The notes: a model not told the origin generated them from the sequence alone. A stretch of DNA of 64,000 bases from Winogradskyella aurantiaca (GCF_003362725.1 NZ_QKTV01000004.1:1-64000), one strand, 5' to 3'; shown: positions 1-10,257, counted from the first letter of the stretch. Numbers and translations: made by a program.

Positions 1-3000
1 GAGCCAACGCTACTGGATCTACATTATCCTCTACTGTCACCGTTGCATCTACTGTTGATACATTTCCATTGTTATCTGTTACCGTTAATGTCACTGTGTT
101 ATCACCTACATGAGAACAATCAAAGGCTGTCTGACTTAATGCTAATGACTGGATTCCACATGCATCATTTGATCCATTATCTACAGCTTCCGCTGTTGTA
201 CTTCCGTTTCCTGTGGCATCCAACTGTACCGTCACATTCTGAGCCAACGCTACTGGATCTACATTATCCTCTACTGTGATCTGAACTGGATCACTATCCG
301 TTTGTGCTCCATTAGTATCAGTAACTCTTAAAGTCACAAAAATATCTTCGCCGATATCCGAACAATCAAAGGATGTCTGACCAATGATCTCAATAGAATT
401 TATCCCACAGTCGTCTGATGAATTATTGTTTATATCCTCCACTGTAATAGTTCCATTACCAGTAACATCTAATTCAACTGTAAAAGCCATTGCATTAGCT
501 ACTGGTGGATTGTCTGTATATGTAAAGGTTGCTTTAAAGTTACTACCTCCATTGTTAGCAAAATGGGTACCTGTTCCACCTGCTACATTAGGCAAATTCC
601 AGGTATAGTCAGCGGTATTAAAAACCTCCAAAATATAGACACCACTCTCAGTAAGAGATCCCAATAAATTAACATTAGCCTCCAATTTCTGCCATTTTTG
701 GTTTTCACAGTCTTGTCCTGCACCACCAATAGTGGAATTAAAATCTAATCCTAACTCAGAGAAGCCAGGAGGATTCTCGCCCTGTTTGTAAAGACGATAC
801 ATGGTTTTTCCATTTATAACATCGCCGTTTCCATAGGAACATTTGAATATTTTATTCTCACCACCGTCAATTTCCAATCCTGCATTACATGAAAAAGATC
901 CTAAATCTGCCCCGTCAAAATCGGGATTACCAGTGCTAGCTCCTAAATCAAAGAATTGACCATTTACAACCACATAGCTTTCAAACAGGCCTGAATTTTC
1001 ATCAGGGGTATTTGGATTACAATCATTATCAATTCCATCAAAATATAACTCCGGTGCGGAAGGATTAGTAGAGGCTTCTGTATCGTCACAATCATCAGCA
1101 TTATCTACATAACCTGAGGGCTGATCACAAGCCTGTTGGGTTACATCAACATCACCAAAACCATCACCATCTGTATCTGCGTACCAAATTGGTTGTTCGT
1201 TGACAGTTAATACGCCATTATTGTTACCATTTCCATTCCAGAACCCATTATTAGTAGCTCCATATTTATAAGTGCAACCATTATCCAGAGAGTATCTAAA
1301 TGAATAATAAAAGATACCTGTCGTTGATGGTGTTACCGTATATTGGTATTCATCATTATTTTCACCAAAATTATAACCGGGATTTGGAACAGCAGTATTC
1401 CAACTATTTTCATCCCAATTAGCGGGATCTTCATTTGTTGAATTAATACCAAAGTCAACTGAAATACCCGGAGCTACACCTCCATTAGCATCAGTTAAGC
1501 CGGCTTCATATACCTGCCCAAAAACCGTAAACGATTGGGATAGGCAAATTTCTTCATCTTGATCAGGAAATTGAATGTTGGCAAAATCAACCTCTGGGTT
1601 CGTCACTGTCACAGTTGCATCAGCCGTGGCTTGATTTCCATTAACATCGGTTACCGTTAATGTCACTGTGTTATCACCTAAATTGGAACAGTCAAAACTT
1701 GTTTGATTCAACTCAAGAGAATCTACGCCGCAATTATCAGTTGAGCTATTGTCAATCTGATTGGCTGTAACACTTGCCAATCCATTTGCATCTAATTCAA
1801 CAGAAATATTTTGGGTCTGGACAGTTGGTGGGATATTATCTACAATGGTCACCACTGCAGTTTCCATAGCCTGATTTCCATTGACATCTGTTACCGTTAA
1901 TGTCACTGTGTTATCACCTACATGAGAACAATCAAAGGCTGTCTGACTTAATGCTAATGACTGGATTCCACATGCATCATTTGATCCATTATCTACAGCT
2001 TCCGCTGTTGTACTTCCGTTTCCTGTGGCATCCAACTGTACCGTCACATTCTGAGCCAACGCTACTGGATCTACATTATCCTCTACTGTGATCTGAACTG
2101 GATCACTATCCGTTTGTGCTCCATTAGTATCAGTAACTCTTAAAGTCACAAAAATATCTTCGCCGATATCCGAACAATCAAAGGATGTCTGACCAATGAT
2201 CTCAATAGAATTTATCCCACAGTCGTCTGATGAATTATTGTTTATATCCTCCACTGTAATAGTTCCATTACCAGTAACATCTAATTCAACTGTAAAAGCC
2301 ATTGCATTAGCTACTGGTGGATTGTCTGTATATGTAAAGGTTGCTTTAAAGTTACTACCTCCATTGTTAGCAAAATGGGTACCTGTTCCACCTGCTACAT
2401 TAGGCAAATTCCAGGTATAGTCAGCGGTATTAAAAACCTCCAAAATATAGACACCACTCTCAGTAAGAGATCCCAATAAATTAACATTAGCCTCCAATTT
2501 CTGCCATTTTTGGTTTTCACAGTCTTGTCCTGCACCACCAATAGTGGAATTAAAATCTAATCCTAACTCAGAGAAGCCAGGAGGATTCTCGCCCTGTTTG
2601 TAAAGACGATACATGGTTTTTCCATTTATAACATCGCCGTTTCCATAGGAACATTTGAATATTTTATTCTCACCACCGTCAATTTCCAATCCTGCATTAC
2701 ATGAAAAAGATCCTAAATCTGCCCCGTCAAAATCGGGATTACCAGTGCTAGCTCCTAAATCAAAGAATTGACCATTTACAACCACATAGCTTTCAAACAG
2801 GCCTGAATTTTCATCAGGGGTATTTGGATTACAATCATTATCAATTCCATCAAAATATAACTCCGGTGCGGAAGGATTAGTAGAGGCTTCTGTATCGTCA
2901 CAATCATCAGCATTATCTACATAACCTGAGGGCTGATCACAAGCCTGTTGGGTTACATCAACATCACCAAAACCATCACCATCTGTATCTGCGTACCAAA

Positions 3001-5362
3001 TTGGTTGTTCGTTGACAGTTAATACGCCATTATTGTTACCATTTCCATTCCAGAACCCATTATTAGTAGCTCCATATTTATAAGTGCAACCATTATCCAG
3101 AGAGTATCTAAATGAATAATAAAAGATACCTGTCGTTGATGGTGTTACCGTATATTGGTATTCATCATTATTTTCACCAAAATTATAACCGGGATTTGGA
3201 ACAGCAGTATTCCAACTATTTTCATCCCAATTAGCGGGATCTTCATTTGTTGAATTAATACCAAAGTCAACTGAAATACCCGGAGCTACACCTCCATTAG
3301 CATCAGTTAAGCCGGCTTCATATACCTGCCCAAAAACCGTAAACGATTGGGATAGGCAAATTTCTTCATCTTGATCAGGAAATTGAATGTTGGCAAAATC
3401 AACCTCTGGGTTCGTCACTGTCACAGTTGCATCAGCCGTGGCTTGATTTCCATTAACATCGGTTACCGTTAATGTCACTGTGTTATCACCTAAATTGGAA
3501 CAGTCAAAACTTGTTTGATTCAACTCAAGAGAATCTACGCCGCAATTATCAGTTGAGCTATTGTCAATCTGATTGGCTGTAACACTTGCCAATCCATTTG
3601 CATCTAATTCAACAGAAATATTTTGGGTCTGGACAGTTGGTGGGATATTATCTACAATGGTCACCACTGCAGTTTCCATAGCCTGATTTCCATTGACATC
3701 TGTTACCGTTAATGTCACTGTAACTGAATTTGATTCTGCTGTGATATCAGCACATGAGAAATTAGATTGACTAAGCGTCATACTATCCAAACCACAATCA
3801 GCAGAACTACCAGCATCTATGTCTGAAAGCTCAATACTTGCTGCCCCATTTGCATCTAATATCGCCGTATAATCCTGTGTTAAAGCTACTGGTAAACCAC
3901 ACACCTCAACAGAGTAATCTTCTATTTGGCCTCTTGAATTACCATTATTTGTGCCGTAGGTATTCTCTTCGCAAGGAGTTAATAAATACCCCCCTCTGTT
4001 CATAATAACTCTCATTCTTGTGGTACCTAATACAACATCATTAGGTACATCCACAATGGCACTAACTTCTTTACTTGCCTGAAAACCATTAGACTGTCTA
4101 ATTGTTCCAATTTGATAATATTCTCCATCATCAACCGAAAATTCCCCATCCTGATTCCAGTCAAAATACACACTAACATAATGGGTTTGTCCACCCATTT
4201 GACCGTTGACAGTTATTTCATAACCTGTTCCCTGAGTCACCCCATTACCTTGGATAACAGTTGTGATAAAATCACCTGTAAAGTCCTCATAATCGGTAGA
4301 CGTGTTACCAGCATTTGAATCTTGAATGTTGCTTATGTCACCAAAAACCACCTTAGTTATAGCTCCAATATTATCAAAATCGGTTTCACAATAATCAAAA
4401 TCACAGACTTGAGCAGCCGTAGTAAACTGCCACTCCAACGGTGGAGATTGCCCTAACTCATTTTTAGCAATGACCTTACAGTAATAAGTGGTATTAGCAG
4501 TTAACGTTCCTACGGCAAAATCCGTGGATTCAATTCCAGAAGCAACAAGACCTGGTGAAGGATTGGTTCCAAAATAAACATCATAAGAGCTTTGACAGCT
4601 ATTATCACTAGCTAACCACTGAATAGAATTTGCGTTGGGTAAATCAAAAAAACATATATCGCTGTCCCCATTTCCAGGAAATGGATCAGTTGGTGTATCT
4701 GGAGCTTGAACTGTCTCACCCTCTACCAATATATTATCGAAGAAATGCGCTTCACAGCAAAATCCACCTGCAATGTCATACCAATTAGAAATAATAACTT
4801 GAATCCTTAAGGTTGACCCACACAAACCACTTTGACTAGCAACTCTATTATTGAAATCATCTACAACATAACCATTAGTCTCAAAGTCAATCCAATTGCC
4901 ATCATTGTCTAACATATACTGGACCTGAATCAAATCTGGGCCACCATTTGGTCTGTCTTCTAGTGTTCCTGTTTCACTAATGTCCATTGAAACTGAAACG
5001 TTAAAAAACCCGCTAATATCAATAGGGTTATCGGCAGTAATCTGCCAAGTAGTTAATCCTGTACCATTGGCATCAGACCCCGCTGTCCCGCCATCAAATC
5101 GAGTTTGAGTCCCTCTGATTTTCCCGCCTAAAACAGTAATACCATAAGGATAATTGTCTGGTATTGGATTTCCTTCTGAATTTAGTATCTCTGCAAATCC
5201 ATCGGCAACCCATTTCACGTTATTCCCAAATGCATCTGGTTTATCAGCTTCATTTGTAAGATCTTGATAGTCAAAATCTTCTTCCCATATGGTTTGCTGT
5301 GCGTTTGACAAAAAGACCCCAAAGAACAGGGTTAACACGAAAATAAAGTAATGCTTTTTCAT
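1..5362 (-). CDS. Giant secreted multi-domain surface protein (HYR-like, GEVED, MopE-like), C-terminus outside window
   Basis: The frame is open from ATG at 5362 to the window edge, about 1787 residues with no stop. It begins with a clear Sec signal peptide (MKKHYFIFVLTLFFGVFLSNAQ). A lectin/jelly-roll-like N-terminal region follows to about residue 220. Next come a fibronectin-III-like segment (about 224-321) and a GEVED-like domain (about 326-487; VYFDWNQDGEFS). The rest is HYR/Ig-like repeats ending in TVTLTVTD. Each copy of the large duplicated module carries a MopE-like Ca/metal-binding motif (ADTDGDGFGD then DCDDTEA and DGIDNDCN), at 1014-1188 and 2826-3000. The architecture is that of T9SS-exported adhesins or cell-surface proteins. 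A C-terminal sorting domain is expected but lies beyond the edge. The start is supported by the signal peptide. The exact ligand or role cannot be read from sequence. It is divergent from the other large secreted protein at 5736. Confidence 0.85.
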   Translation of the reverse strand, partial: MKKHYFIFVLTLFFGVFLSNAQQTIWEEDFDYQDLTNEADKPDAFGNNVKWVADGFAEILNSEGNPIPDNYPYGITVLGGKIRGTQTRFDGGTAGSDANGTGLTTWQITADNPIDISGFFNVSVSMDISETGTLEDRPNGGPDLIQVQYMLDNDGNWIDFETNGYVVDDFNNRVASQSGLCGSTLRIQVIISNWYDIAGGFCCEAHFFDNILVEGETVQAPDTPTDPFPGNGDSDICFFDLPNANSIQWLASDNSCQSSYDVYFGTNPSPGLVASGIESTDFAVGTLTANTTYYCKVIAKNELGQSPPLEWQFTTAAQVCDFDYCETDFDNIGAITKVVFGDISNIQDSNAGNTSTDYEDFTGDFITTVIQGNGVTQGTGYEITVNGQMGGQTHYVSVYFDWNQDGEFSVDDGEYYQIGTIRQSNGFQASKEVSAIVDVPNDVVLGTTRMRVIMNRGGYLLTPCEENTYGTNNGNSRGQIEDYSVEVCGLPVALTQDYTAILDANGAASIELSDIDAGSSADCGLDSMTLSQSNFSCADITAESNSVTVTLTVTDVNGNQAMETAVVTIVDNIPPTVQTQNISVELDANGLASVTANQIDNSSTDNCGVDSLELNQTSFDCSNLGDNTVTLTVTDVNGNQATADATVTVTNPEVDFANIQFPDQDEEICLSQSFTVFGQVYEAGLTDANGGVAPGISVDFGINSTNEDPANWDENSWNTAVPNPGYNFGENNDEYQYTVTPSTTGIFYYSFRYSLDNGCTYKYGATNNGFWNGNGNNNGVLTVNEQPIWYADTDGDGFGDVDVTQQACDQPSGYVDNADDCDDTEASTNPSAPELYFDGIDNDCNPNTPDENSGLFESYVVVNGQFFDLGASTGNPDFDGADLGSFSCNAGLEIDGGENKIFKCSYGNGDVINGKTMYRLYKQGENPPGFSELGLDFNSTIGGAGQDCENQKWQKLEANVNLLGSLTESGVYILEVFNTADYTWNLPNVAGGTGTHFANNGGSNFKATFTYTDNPPVANAMAFTVELDVTGNGTITVEDINNNSSDDCGINSIEIIGQTSFDCSDIGEDIFVTLRVTDTNGAQTDSDPVQITVEDNVDPVALAQNVTVQLDATGNGSTTAEAVDNGSNDACGIQSLALSQTAFDCSHVGDNTVTLTVTDVNGNQAMETAVVTIVDNIPPTVQTQNISVELDANGLASVTANQIDNSSTDNCGVDSLELNQTSFDCSNLGDNTVTLTVTDVNGNQATADATVTVTNPEVDFANIQFPDQDEEICLSQSFTVFGQVYEAGLTDANGGVAPGISVDFGINSTNEDPANWDENSWNTAVPNPGYNFGENNDEYQYTVTPSTTGIFYYSFRYSLDNGCTYKYGATNNGFWNGNGNNNGVLTVNEQPIWYADTDGDGFGDVDVTQQACDQPSGYVDNADDCDDTEASTNPSAPELYFDGIDNDCNPNTPDENSGLFESYVVVNGQFFDLGASTGNPDFDGADLGSFSCNAGLEIDGGENKIFKCSYGNGDVINGKTMYRLYKQGENPPGFSELGLDFNSTIGGAGQDCENQKWQKLEANVNLLGSLTESGVYILEVFNTADYTWNLPNVAGGTGTHFANNGGSNFKATFTYTDNPPVANAMAFTVELDVTGNGTITVEDINNNSSDDCGINSIEIIGQTSFDCSDIGEDIFVTLRVTDTNGAQTDSDPVQITVEDNVDPVALAQNVTVQLDATGNGSTTAEAVDNGSNDACGIQSLALSQTAFDCSHVGDNTVTLTVTDNNGNVSTVDATVTVEDNVDPVALA
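74..1885. repeat. 1812-bp direct tandem repeat, copy 1 (C-terminal copy)
   Basis: Every segment compared by eye with the sequence 1812 bp further on matched, for example 241-300 with 2053-2112, 781-840 with 2593-2652 and 1441-1500 with 3253-3312. The unit is a multiple of three (604 codons), so the reading frame continues. It encodes HYR-like repeats flanking a MopE-like motif and a Cys-containing beta-rich region. Full identity was not checked base by base. Confidence 0.93.
1886..3697. repeat. 1812-bp direct tandem repeat, copy 2 (N-terminal copy)
   Basis: This is the second copy, immediately adjacent to the first with no spacer (protein residues about 556-1159; the other copy is about 1160-1763). 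The 24 bp at 3698-3721 equal the first 24 bp of each unit and encode TVTLTVTD, the motif that closes each HYR-like repeat. That suggests the duplication arose by recombination between such motifs. Confidence 0.93.
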
Positions 5363-5735
5363 AAGTGTTTAGTTTAGTTACAACCACTAAACACAGGCAA
5401 GTCATGAGCGCAAAAAAATACGCAGTTTATTATAGAGTTGGGTTGGTTAAACTAACTTAAATAAAGTTAAAGTTGGTTAATGGCAAGGATAAATTTGCAC
5501 AACTTAATTGAAAAGTCTCTAAAAAAAGGCTGTAAAAACTACGAATGGCTTATTTATTAGGATGAATAGTTAAAAGTTGTTAAATCGTTCGACGAACCGC
5601 AATTTGCTAAAGGTAAACTGTTACTTTATCCGGGTTTTCAGTGGTTTAATAGATTTAATTGATGTTTAATGGTCTAATAACGGTCTTAATCGATAAATTT
5701 TTTCAAGTCATTGTTGATGTCATACTTTTATTTGT
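5363..5735. promoter_or_regulatory. Divergent intergenic region with a 9-bp inverted repeat next to the adhesin start
   Basis: These 373 bp separate two divergent large-protein genes, so both promoters should lie here. A perfect 9-bp inverted repeat (GTGTTTAGT at 5365-5373, ACTAAACAC at 5386-5394, 12-bp loop) would fold in the leader of the minus-strand mRNA, ending three bases before its ATG. A near-palindrome GTTCGACGAAC lies at 5587-5597 and the 8-mer GTTGGTTA is repeated around 5440-5480. No clear TAnnTTTG box was assigned and no small gene was recognised. Confidence 0.5.
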
Positions 5736-8700
5736 TTGCCAGACAATTTACTAGTGAAAAATAACCAATACATAATTTTTCTTTCTAGGAGACAACTAGA
5801 GCTTATTCTGATATCTAAAAGAATTCTTTTACTTTTTACCTTTTTAGGATTAGGCTTTTTTTCACATGGACAATGTACAGATCCAGATGATACTCCCCCC
5901 GTAATGGTTTGCCCACCAGATTTGGAATATGATAATGACTCAGGAGAATGTTATGCCTATGTATCTTATATTCCGGACATTCCAAAATTTATCGTACCTC
6001 CACCGTCGACCAATGATAATTGCGTCAATGGATTGACACTCACACTTGACGGTGTTCCTACTGGCAATTTATTTCCTGTTGGTGAAACAGTTCTCACCTG
6101 GACTCTTGAAGATGCGGCTGGAAATTCGGTTCAGTGTCTTCAAACAATAACCATTAAAGACACCGAAGGCCCTATACTTTTGGCAGTTGATCCTAATGAG
6201 ACCGAAGCTGATGTAGGGCTATGCACCGCATATGTATCCATTCCTTTGGCCACAGCAACAGATAATTGTGGTAGTAGTACTGTAATAACCAATAACTACA
6301 ATGCCAATGGAGCCGATGCCAGTGACGTCTATCCTGTGGGAACCACAACGGTTACCTTTACCGCCTCTGATGGAACGTTTACTAGTACTTTTGATATTGA
6401 TGTGACGGTTGTAAACACACAGAGTCCGGTCATATCTTTAGTTGGTTCTAATGACATTACCATTGAAGCCTGTTCAATTTTTAATGATCCAGGCGCAACG
6501 GCATTTGATAATTGTTTGGGTGATATAAGTGCTGATGTTGTAGTGGACAGCTCAGAATTGGACCTTACTAGCCCTGGCAGCTACACCGTAAGATATAACG
6601 TCATAAATGGGGCCGGTATTTCTGGAACTGAGGTAAACAGAACAATCAATGTTATTGACACAACAACCCCTGTGCTTAGCTTTGGGGCTGACGGTTCAAC
6701 TCAGTTTGTGGGGGATTGCTCCACCTATGTAGACCCTGGAGTTGTAATGGACGACGGTTGTGTGACCAATGTAAATACAGTTCAAGTTACCGGAGATACT
6801 GTGGATACCACAACCTTAGGCACCTATTTTATCACCTACAGCTTTACCGACGATGCTGGTAATGTTGCCTCTAGTATTACCAGAACAGTAGAAGTTATTA
6901 ACACAACAGGTCCAGAAGTAACCTTATTGGGAGAGTCTACCATAACCCTTCTGGCATGTACTTCCTATTCAGAACCTGGTTACACAGCTGAAGACCCTTG
7001 TACATTTGAAGACTTTACGGCTAACACGGTCATCGACAGTAGCGAGTTGGACCTCAGTGTACCTGGAGTCTATACGATTTATTACACATCCTTTGACGAT
7101 GAACCAGTGCCTAATGAAGGGCCCACAGCAGAACGAATTATAATTGTTGAACCCAACACCTATATAGCCGATGCAGGACCCGATGTTGCTACAGCCAACT
7201 GTTCCGTCACATCTGTAAATTTAGCGGCTAATGCACCACCTGGGTTACTCGAGGGAACCTGGTCCGTCAGTTCTGGACAGACTTCTGGATTTAGTTTCTC
7301 GAATATTAATGATCCCAATGCCGTCTTTACAGGCGATGTGGGTGAAACATACACCTTAGACTGGATCGTGAGCTATGGTGGTGGATGTCCCGATCCCAGT
7401 GATCAATTGACTATTACCATTGACACCTGCGACGCTCTGGACTTTGATGGAACAGATGACAATGTTACGTTTAGAGATAACTTTAATTTTACAGGCGATT
7501 TTTCGATTGAATTATGGGTAAAACCCGAAGCCCAAAGTCTTAATACGCAGACCCTATTGTCCAAAAGGGAAACTAACAATCAAGTGGACGGGTATGATCT
7601 AAGATTGGTGAACAATGTTGTTTCCTTTAATTGGAATAACGGACAGTCAATAAGTACTACCCCTTATACACTTAATACCAATACTTGGCACCATGTTGCC
7701 GTGACCTTCGATGGGAGCACTTATACACTTTATGTTGATGGTATTGCATTAGATTCTTTGAGTGATTCCAATCAGCCCATAACCAATACGGTTGATTTTA
7801 TTCTTGGCGCTATGGAAGAAACCATTAATACTCCAACAGATCAGGATTTGCATTTTAATGGGGGACTCGATGAACTTCGTATTTGGAACATCGCCCTTAC
7901 AGAGAAACAGATCAGGCAAATGATGAATCAGGAGCTATACGATGATGCGGGAACTCTGAAAGGAAAAGAGATACAAGTTGGAATAGATGGGCTATCATGG
8001 AACGATCTTAACAGCTATTACCAAATGAACCAGGTAAGTGATATCAGTTCAGGATCTTTAGTATCGAGTAATGGAATTTCTATTGAGGGTATATTACGGT
8101 TTATGTCCAGCTACCAGGATGAAACAGCTCCTATCCCCTATGAATCTGAAAACGATGGGGATTGGAATTCTGAATCATCTTGGCTACACGGTAACGCTAG
8201 AAGTATTCCTAATGGATTTGGAATTGATGGTATTACCATTATCGATTGGAATATTGTAAAAATATCTCATGCCATAGAAGCAACCGATAGAAATCTGAAC
8301 TTGTCGTCTTTGATAATTGATAATGGTTCTTTACGGGTATCCAATTCTGATGCAAGTGACGGCCAATACATTTACATTGAAGATTATTTGAATCTTAAAA
8401 CCACGAATTCAAAATTAACTTTAGTTGGTGAATCGCAATTAATACAGGGAGAGAATGGTATGGTAGATTACACTGGCGAAGGGCAATTAATAAGAGATCA
8501 GCAGGGTACTCCCAACATGTTTAACTATAACTACTGGTCTTCACCAGTAAGTTCCGATGGTAATCTTTTTCAAATCGGAACTGTACTACATGACGGCAAT
8601 ACACCAGTGCAATGGACGAATGGCTTTAATGGTAATGCTTCAACTAGTCCAATAACTTTAAGTCGTCGCTGGCTGTATTTATTTGAAAATCATCCTGAGG

Positions 8701-9959
8701 ATGATTATTACAGTTGGAATCCTGTTGATGAGACTAGTTCCATAAGTGTTGGATTAGGCTATATTGCTAAAGGTACAGGAACATCACAGCCCGAACAGAA
8801 CTATTCCTTTATTGGAAAGCCAAATAATGGTGCTTACAACCTCCCCATCACACCTGGAAACAGAGCACTGGTGGGCAACCCCTATCCCTCCGCTATTGAT
8901 GCCAATCAATTTATTAATGACAACAGTACTAGTATTCAGGGGGCACTATACTTCTGGGAGCAGTTTGAAACCAATAACACCCATATTTTTGCTGATTATC
9001 AGGGTGGTTACGCTACTTATAGTTTATCCGGAGCCGTTGAGGCGGTAGCGCATCCAGACATAAGTGATCAAGGTACTGCATCAAAACTCCCAGAGCGTTA
9101 TGTACCTGTGGGACAAGGATTCTTTGTAGCCAGTAGTTCTACAGGTGGTAGCGTGAACTTTAACAATGGGCAGCGCGTTTTTGTCAAGGAATCCATAACT
9201 GGAGACGGCAGTGGTTCTGTATTTATGAGAAATGCTACTATTGTTGATAATCCAGAACCCGATATTATACAAAGAATACGGTTGGATTTTCATACTCCTG
9301 AAGGTGCCAGGCGCCCTTTACTTCTGGCCTTTACACCAAACGATATTGCTTCTGATAACTTTGATTTTGGTTACGACGCCTTAAATATTGAGGTACTGCC
9401 AAGTGATGCCTCCTGGATCATTGATGACACTAATTATGTTATTCAAGGGGTTGGATCCTTTAATGAGGACAAAACCTATCCCCTATTTGTAAAGACTCAA
9501 ATGGACGGAAGCGTCAAATTTGCGATAAGAAGTTTAGAAAATTTTGATCATGCTGTTTCTGTTTATTTATTGGATTCCGAATCTGGAAGCACCCAACAAC
9601 TAACAGCAGAGGGGCTTAGCTTAGATTTGTTGGCTGGGGAATATAGTAATCGCTTCTATATCGTATTTAGACCAGATGCAGTTCTTTCCGCACCAGAAAA
9701 AGATTGGCCACAATTAGATTTGCGCTATTTAAGCGAACGTCATGAAATTCAGATAATACTGCCTAACATTACAGTTGTGGACCAGGCTTACTTATACAAT
9801 ATGCTTGGCCAGCAGGTTCAGGAATGGTCTTCAGAAACATTGATTCCTCAAAATGGCAAGCTCAATATCCCCATTCAGCGTATTGACGAAGGGCTCTACA
9901 TTTTTATAATTGATACAGACCAAGGTCCAAAGCAATTAAAGTTTCTATATAATTATTAG
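5736..9959 (+). CDS. T9SS-secreted HYR/DUF5011/LamG-like protein with C-terminal sorting domain
   Basis: A 1407-residue secreted protein. After an N-terminal hydrophobic signal (RILLLFTFLGLGFFSHGQ, residues about 29-46) come HYR-like domains (about 50-230) and three DUF5011/Ig-like repeats (about 230-480; pattern DPGATAFDNC...SPGSYTVRYNV). A LamG/pentraxin-like concanavalin fold follows (about 566-728; FSIELWVKP, WHHVAVTFDGSTYTLYVDG, GGLDELRIWN), then a long beta-rich region. The last 80 residues look like a type A T9SS sorting domain (YLYNMLGQQVQEW, then LNIPIQRIDEGLYIFII). The frame opens with TTG at 5736. GTG at 5754 is an alternative, and there is no ATG before the signal peptide, so the start is uncertain. 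It likely acts at the cell surface in adhesion or glycan binding; the ligand is unknown. Confidence 0.85.
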   Translation: MPDNLLVKNNQYIIFLSRRQLELILISKRILLLFTFLGLGFFSHGQCTDPDDTPPVMVCPPDLEYDNDSGECYAYVSYIPDIPKFIVPPPSTNDNCVNGLTLTLDGVPTGNLFPVGETVLTWTLEDAAGNSVQCLQTITIKDTEGPILLAVDPNETEADVGLCTAYVSIPLATATDNCGSSTVITNNYNANGADASDVYPVGTTTVTFTASDGTFTSTFDIDVTVVNTQSPVISLVGSNDITIEACSIFNDPGATAFDNCLGDISADVVVDSSELDLTSPGSYTVRYNVINGAGISGTEVNRTINVIDTTTPVLSFGADGSTQFVGDCSTYVDPGVVMDDGCVTNVNTVQVTGDTVDTTTLGTYFITYSFTDDAGNVASSITRTVEVINTTGPEVTLLGESTITLLACTSYSEPGYTAEDPCTFEDFTANTVIDSSELDLSVPGVYTIYYTSFDDEPVPNEGPTAERIIIVEPNTYIADAGPDVATANCSVTSVNLAANAPPGLLEGTWSVSSGQTSGFSFSNINDPNAVFTGDVGETYTLDWIVSYGGGCPDPSDQLTITIDTCDALDFDGTDDNVTFRDNFNFTGDFSIELWVKPEAQSLNTQTLLSKRETNNQVDGYDLRLVNNVVSFNWNNGQSISTTPYTLNTNTWHHVAVTFDGSTYTLYVDGIALDSLSDSNQPITNTVDFILGAMEETINTPTDQDLHFNGGLDELRIWNIALTEKQIRQMMNQELYDDAGTLKGKEIQVGIDGLSWNDLNSYYQMNQVSDISSGSLVSSNGISIEGILRFMSSYQDETAPIPYESENDGDWNSESSWLHGNARSIPNGFGIDGITIIDWNIVKISHAIEATDRNLNLSSLIIDNGSLRVSNSDASDGQYIYIEDYLNLKTTNSKLTLVGESQLIQGENGMVDYTGEGQLIRDQQGTPNMFNYNYWSSPVSSDGNLFQIGTVLHDGNTPVQWTNGFNGNASTSPITLSRRWLYLFENHPEDDYYSWNPVDETSSISVGLGYIAKGTGTSQPEQNYSFIGKPNNGAYNLPITPGNRALVGNPYPSAIDANQFINDNSTSIQGALYFWEQFETNNTHIFADYQGGYATYSLSGAVEAVAHPDISDQGTASKLPERYVPVGQGFFVASSSTGGSVNFNNGQRVFVKESITGDGSGSVFMRNATIVDNPEPDIIQRIRLDFHTPEGARRPLLLAFTPNDIASDNFDFGYDALNIEVLPSDASWIIDDTNYVIQGVGSFNEDKTYPLFVKTQMDGSVKFAIRSLENFDHAVSVYLLDSESGSTQQLTAEGLSLDLLAGEYSNRFYIVFRPDAVLSAPEKDWPQLDLRYLSERHEIQIILPNITVVDQAYLYNMLGQQVQEWSSETLIPQNGKLNIPIQRIDEGLYIFIIDTDQGPKQLKFLYNY

Positions 9960-10061
9960 ATGCTCATTCCTTAGGATGTCATAGGCATATGGATTATCAA
10001 TAACTTTATTATTGATATAGTCACTTGCCATACAAGGACCTCAACTTCAAAACATACGCTC

Positions 10062-10093
10062 ATAAAAAAACCAGATACAAAATGTATCTGGTT
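10062..10093 (-). terminator. Rho-independent terminator of the initiator tRNA
   Basis: On the minus strand an 11-bp stem (AACCAGATACA / TGTATCTGGTT) is followed by a run of T residues, just past the tRNA 3' end. Confidence 0.8.
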
Positions 10094-10098
10094 TGTTG

Positions 10099-10171
<73 letters not shown>

Positions 10172-10221
10172 ATATTGGATGGCAAATATAATACTTTTTT
10201 TAAATCTGGCATGCTATTAAA

Positions 10222-10257
10222 AATAAAACTCCTGAGAAAAAGATCTTCTCAGGAGTT
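10222..10257 (-). terminator. Terminator of the LRR protein gene
   Basis: An inverted repeat (ACTCCTGAGAA / TTCTCAGGAGT) about 30 bp past the stop of the minus-strand LRR gene. On the minus strand it runs into TTTTATTTTT. Confidence 0.75.

Noticed and set aside
43-2420. Short plus-strand frames (43-279, 384-608, 1900-2091, 2196-2420)
   Set aside because: They are antisense shadows of the adhesin gene; two pairs are the same because of the duplication.
1-3700. CRISPR array or mobile element suggested by repeats
   Set aside because: Repeat units are long, in frame and encode protein domains; no 25-35 bp repeats with unique spacers, no transposase and no inverted ends.
5587-5597. GTTCGACGAAC near-palindrome as an operator
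   Set aside because: Single short occurrence without a second site or known regulator; not enough support for a separate call.
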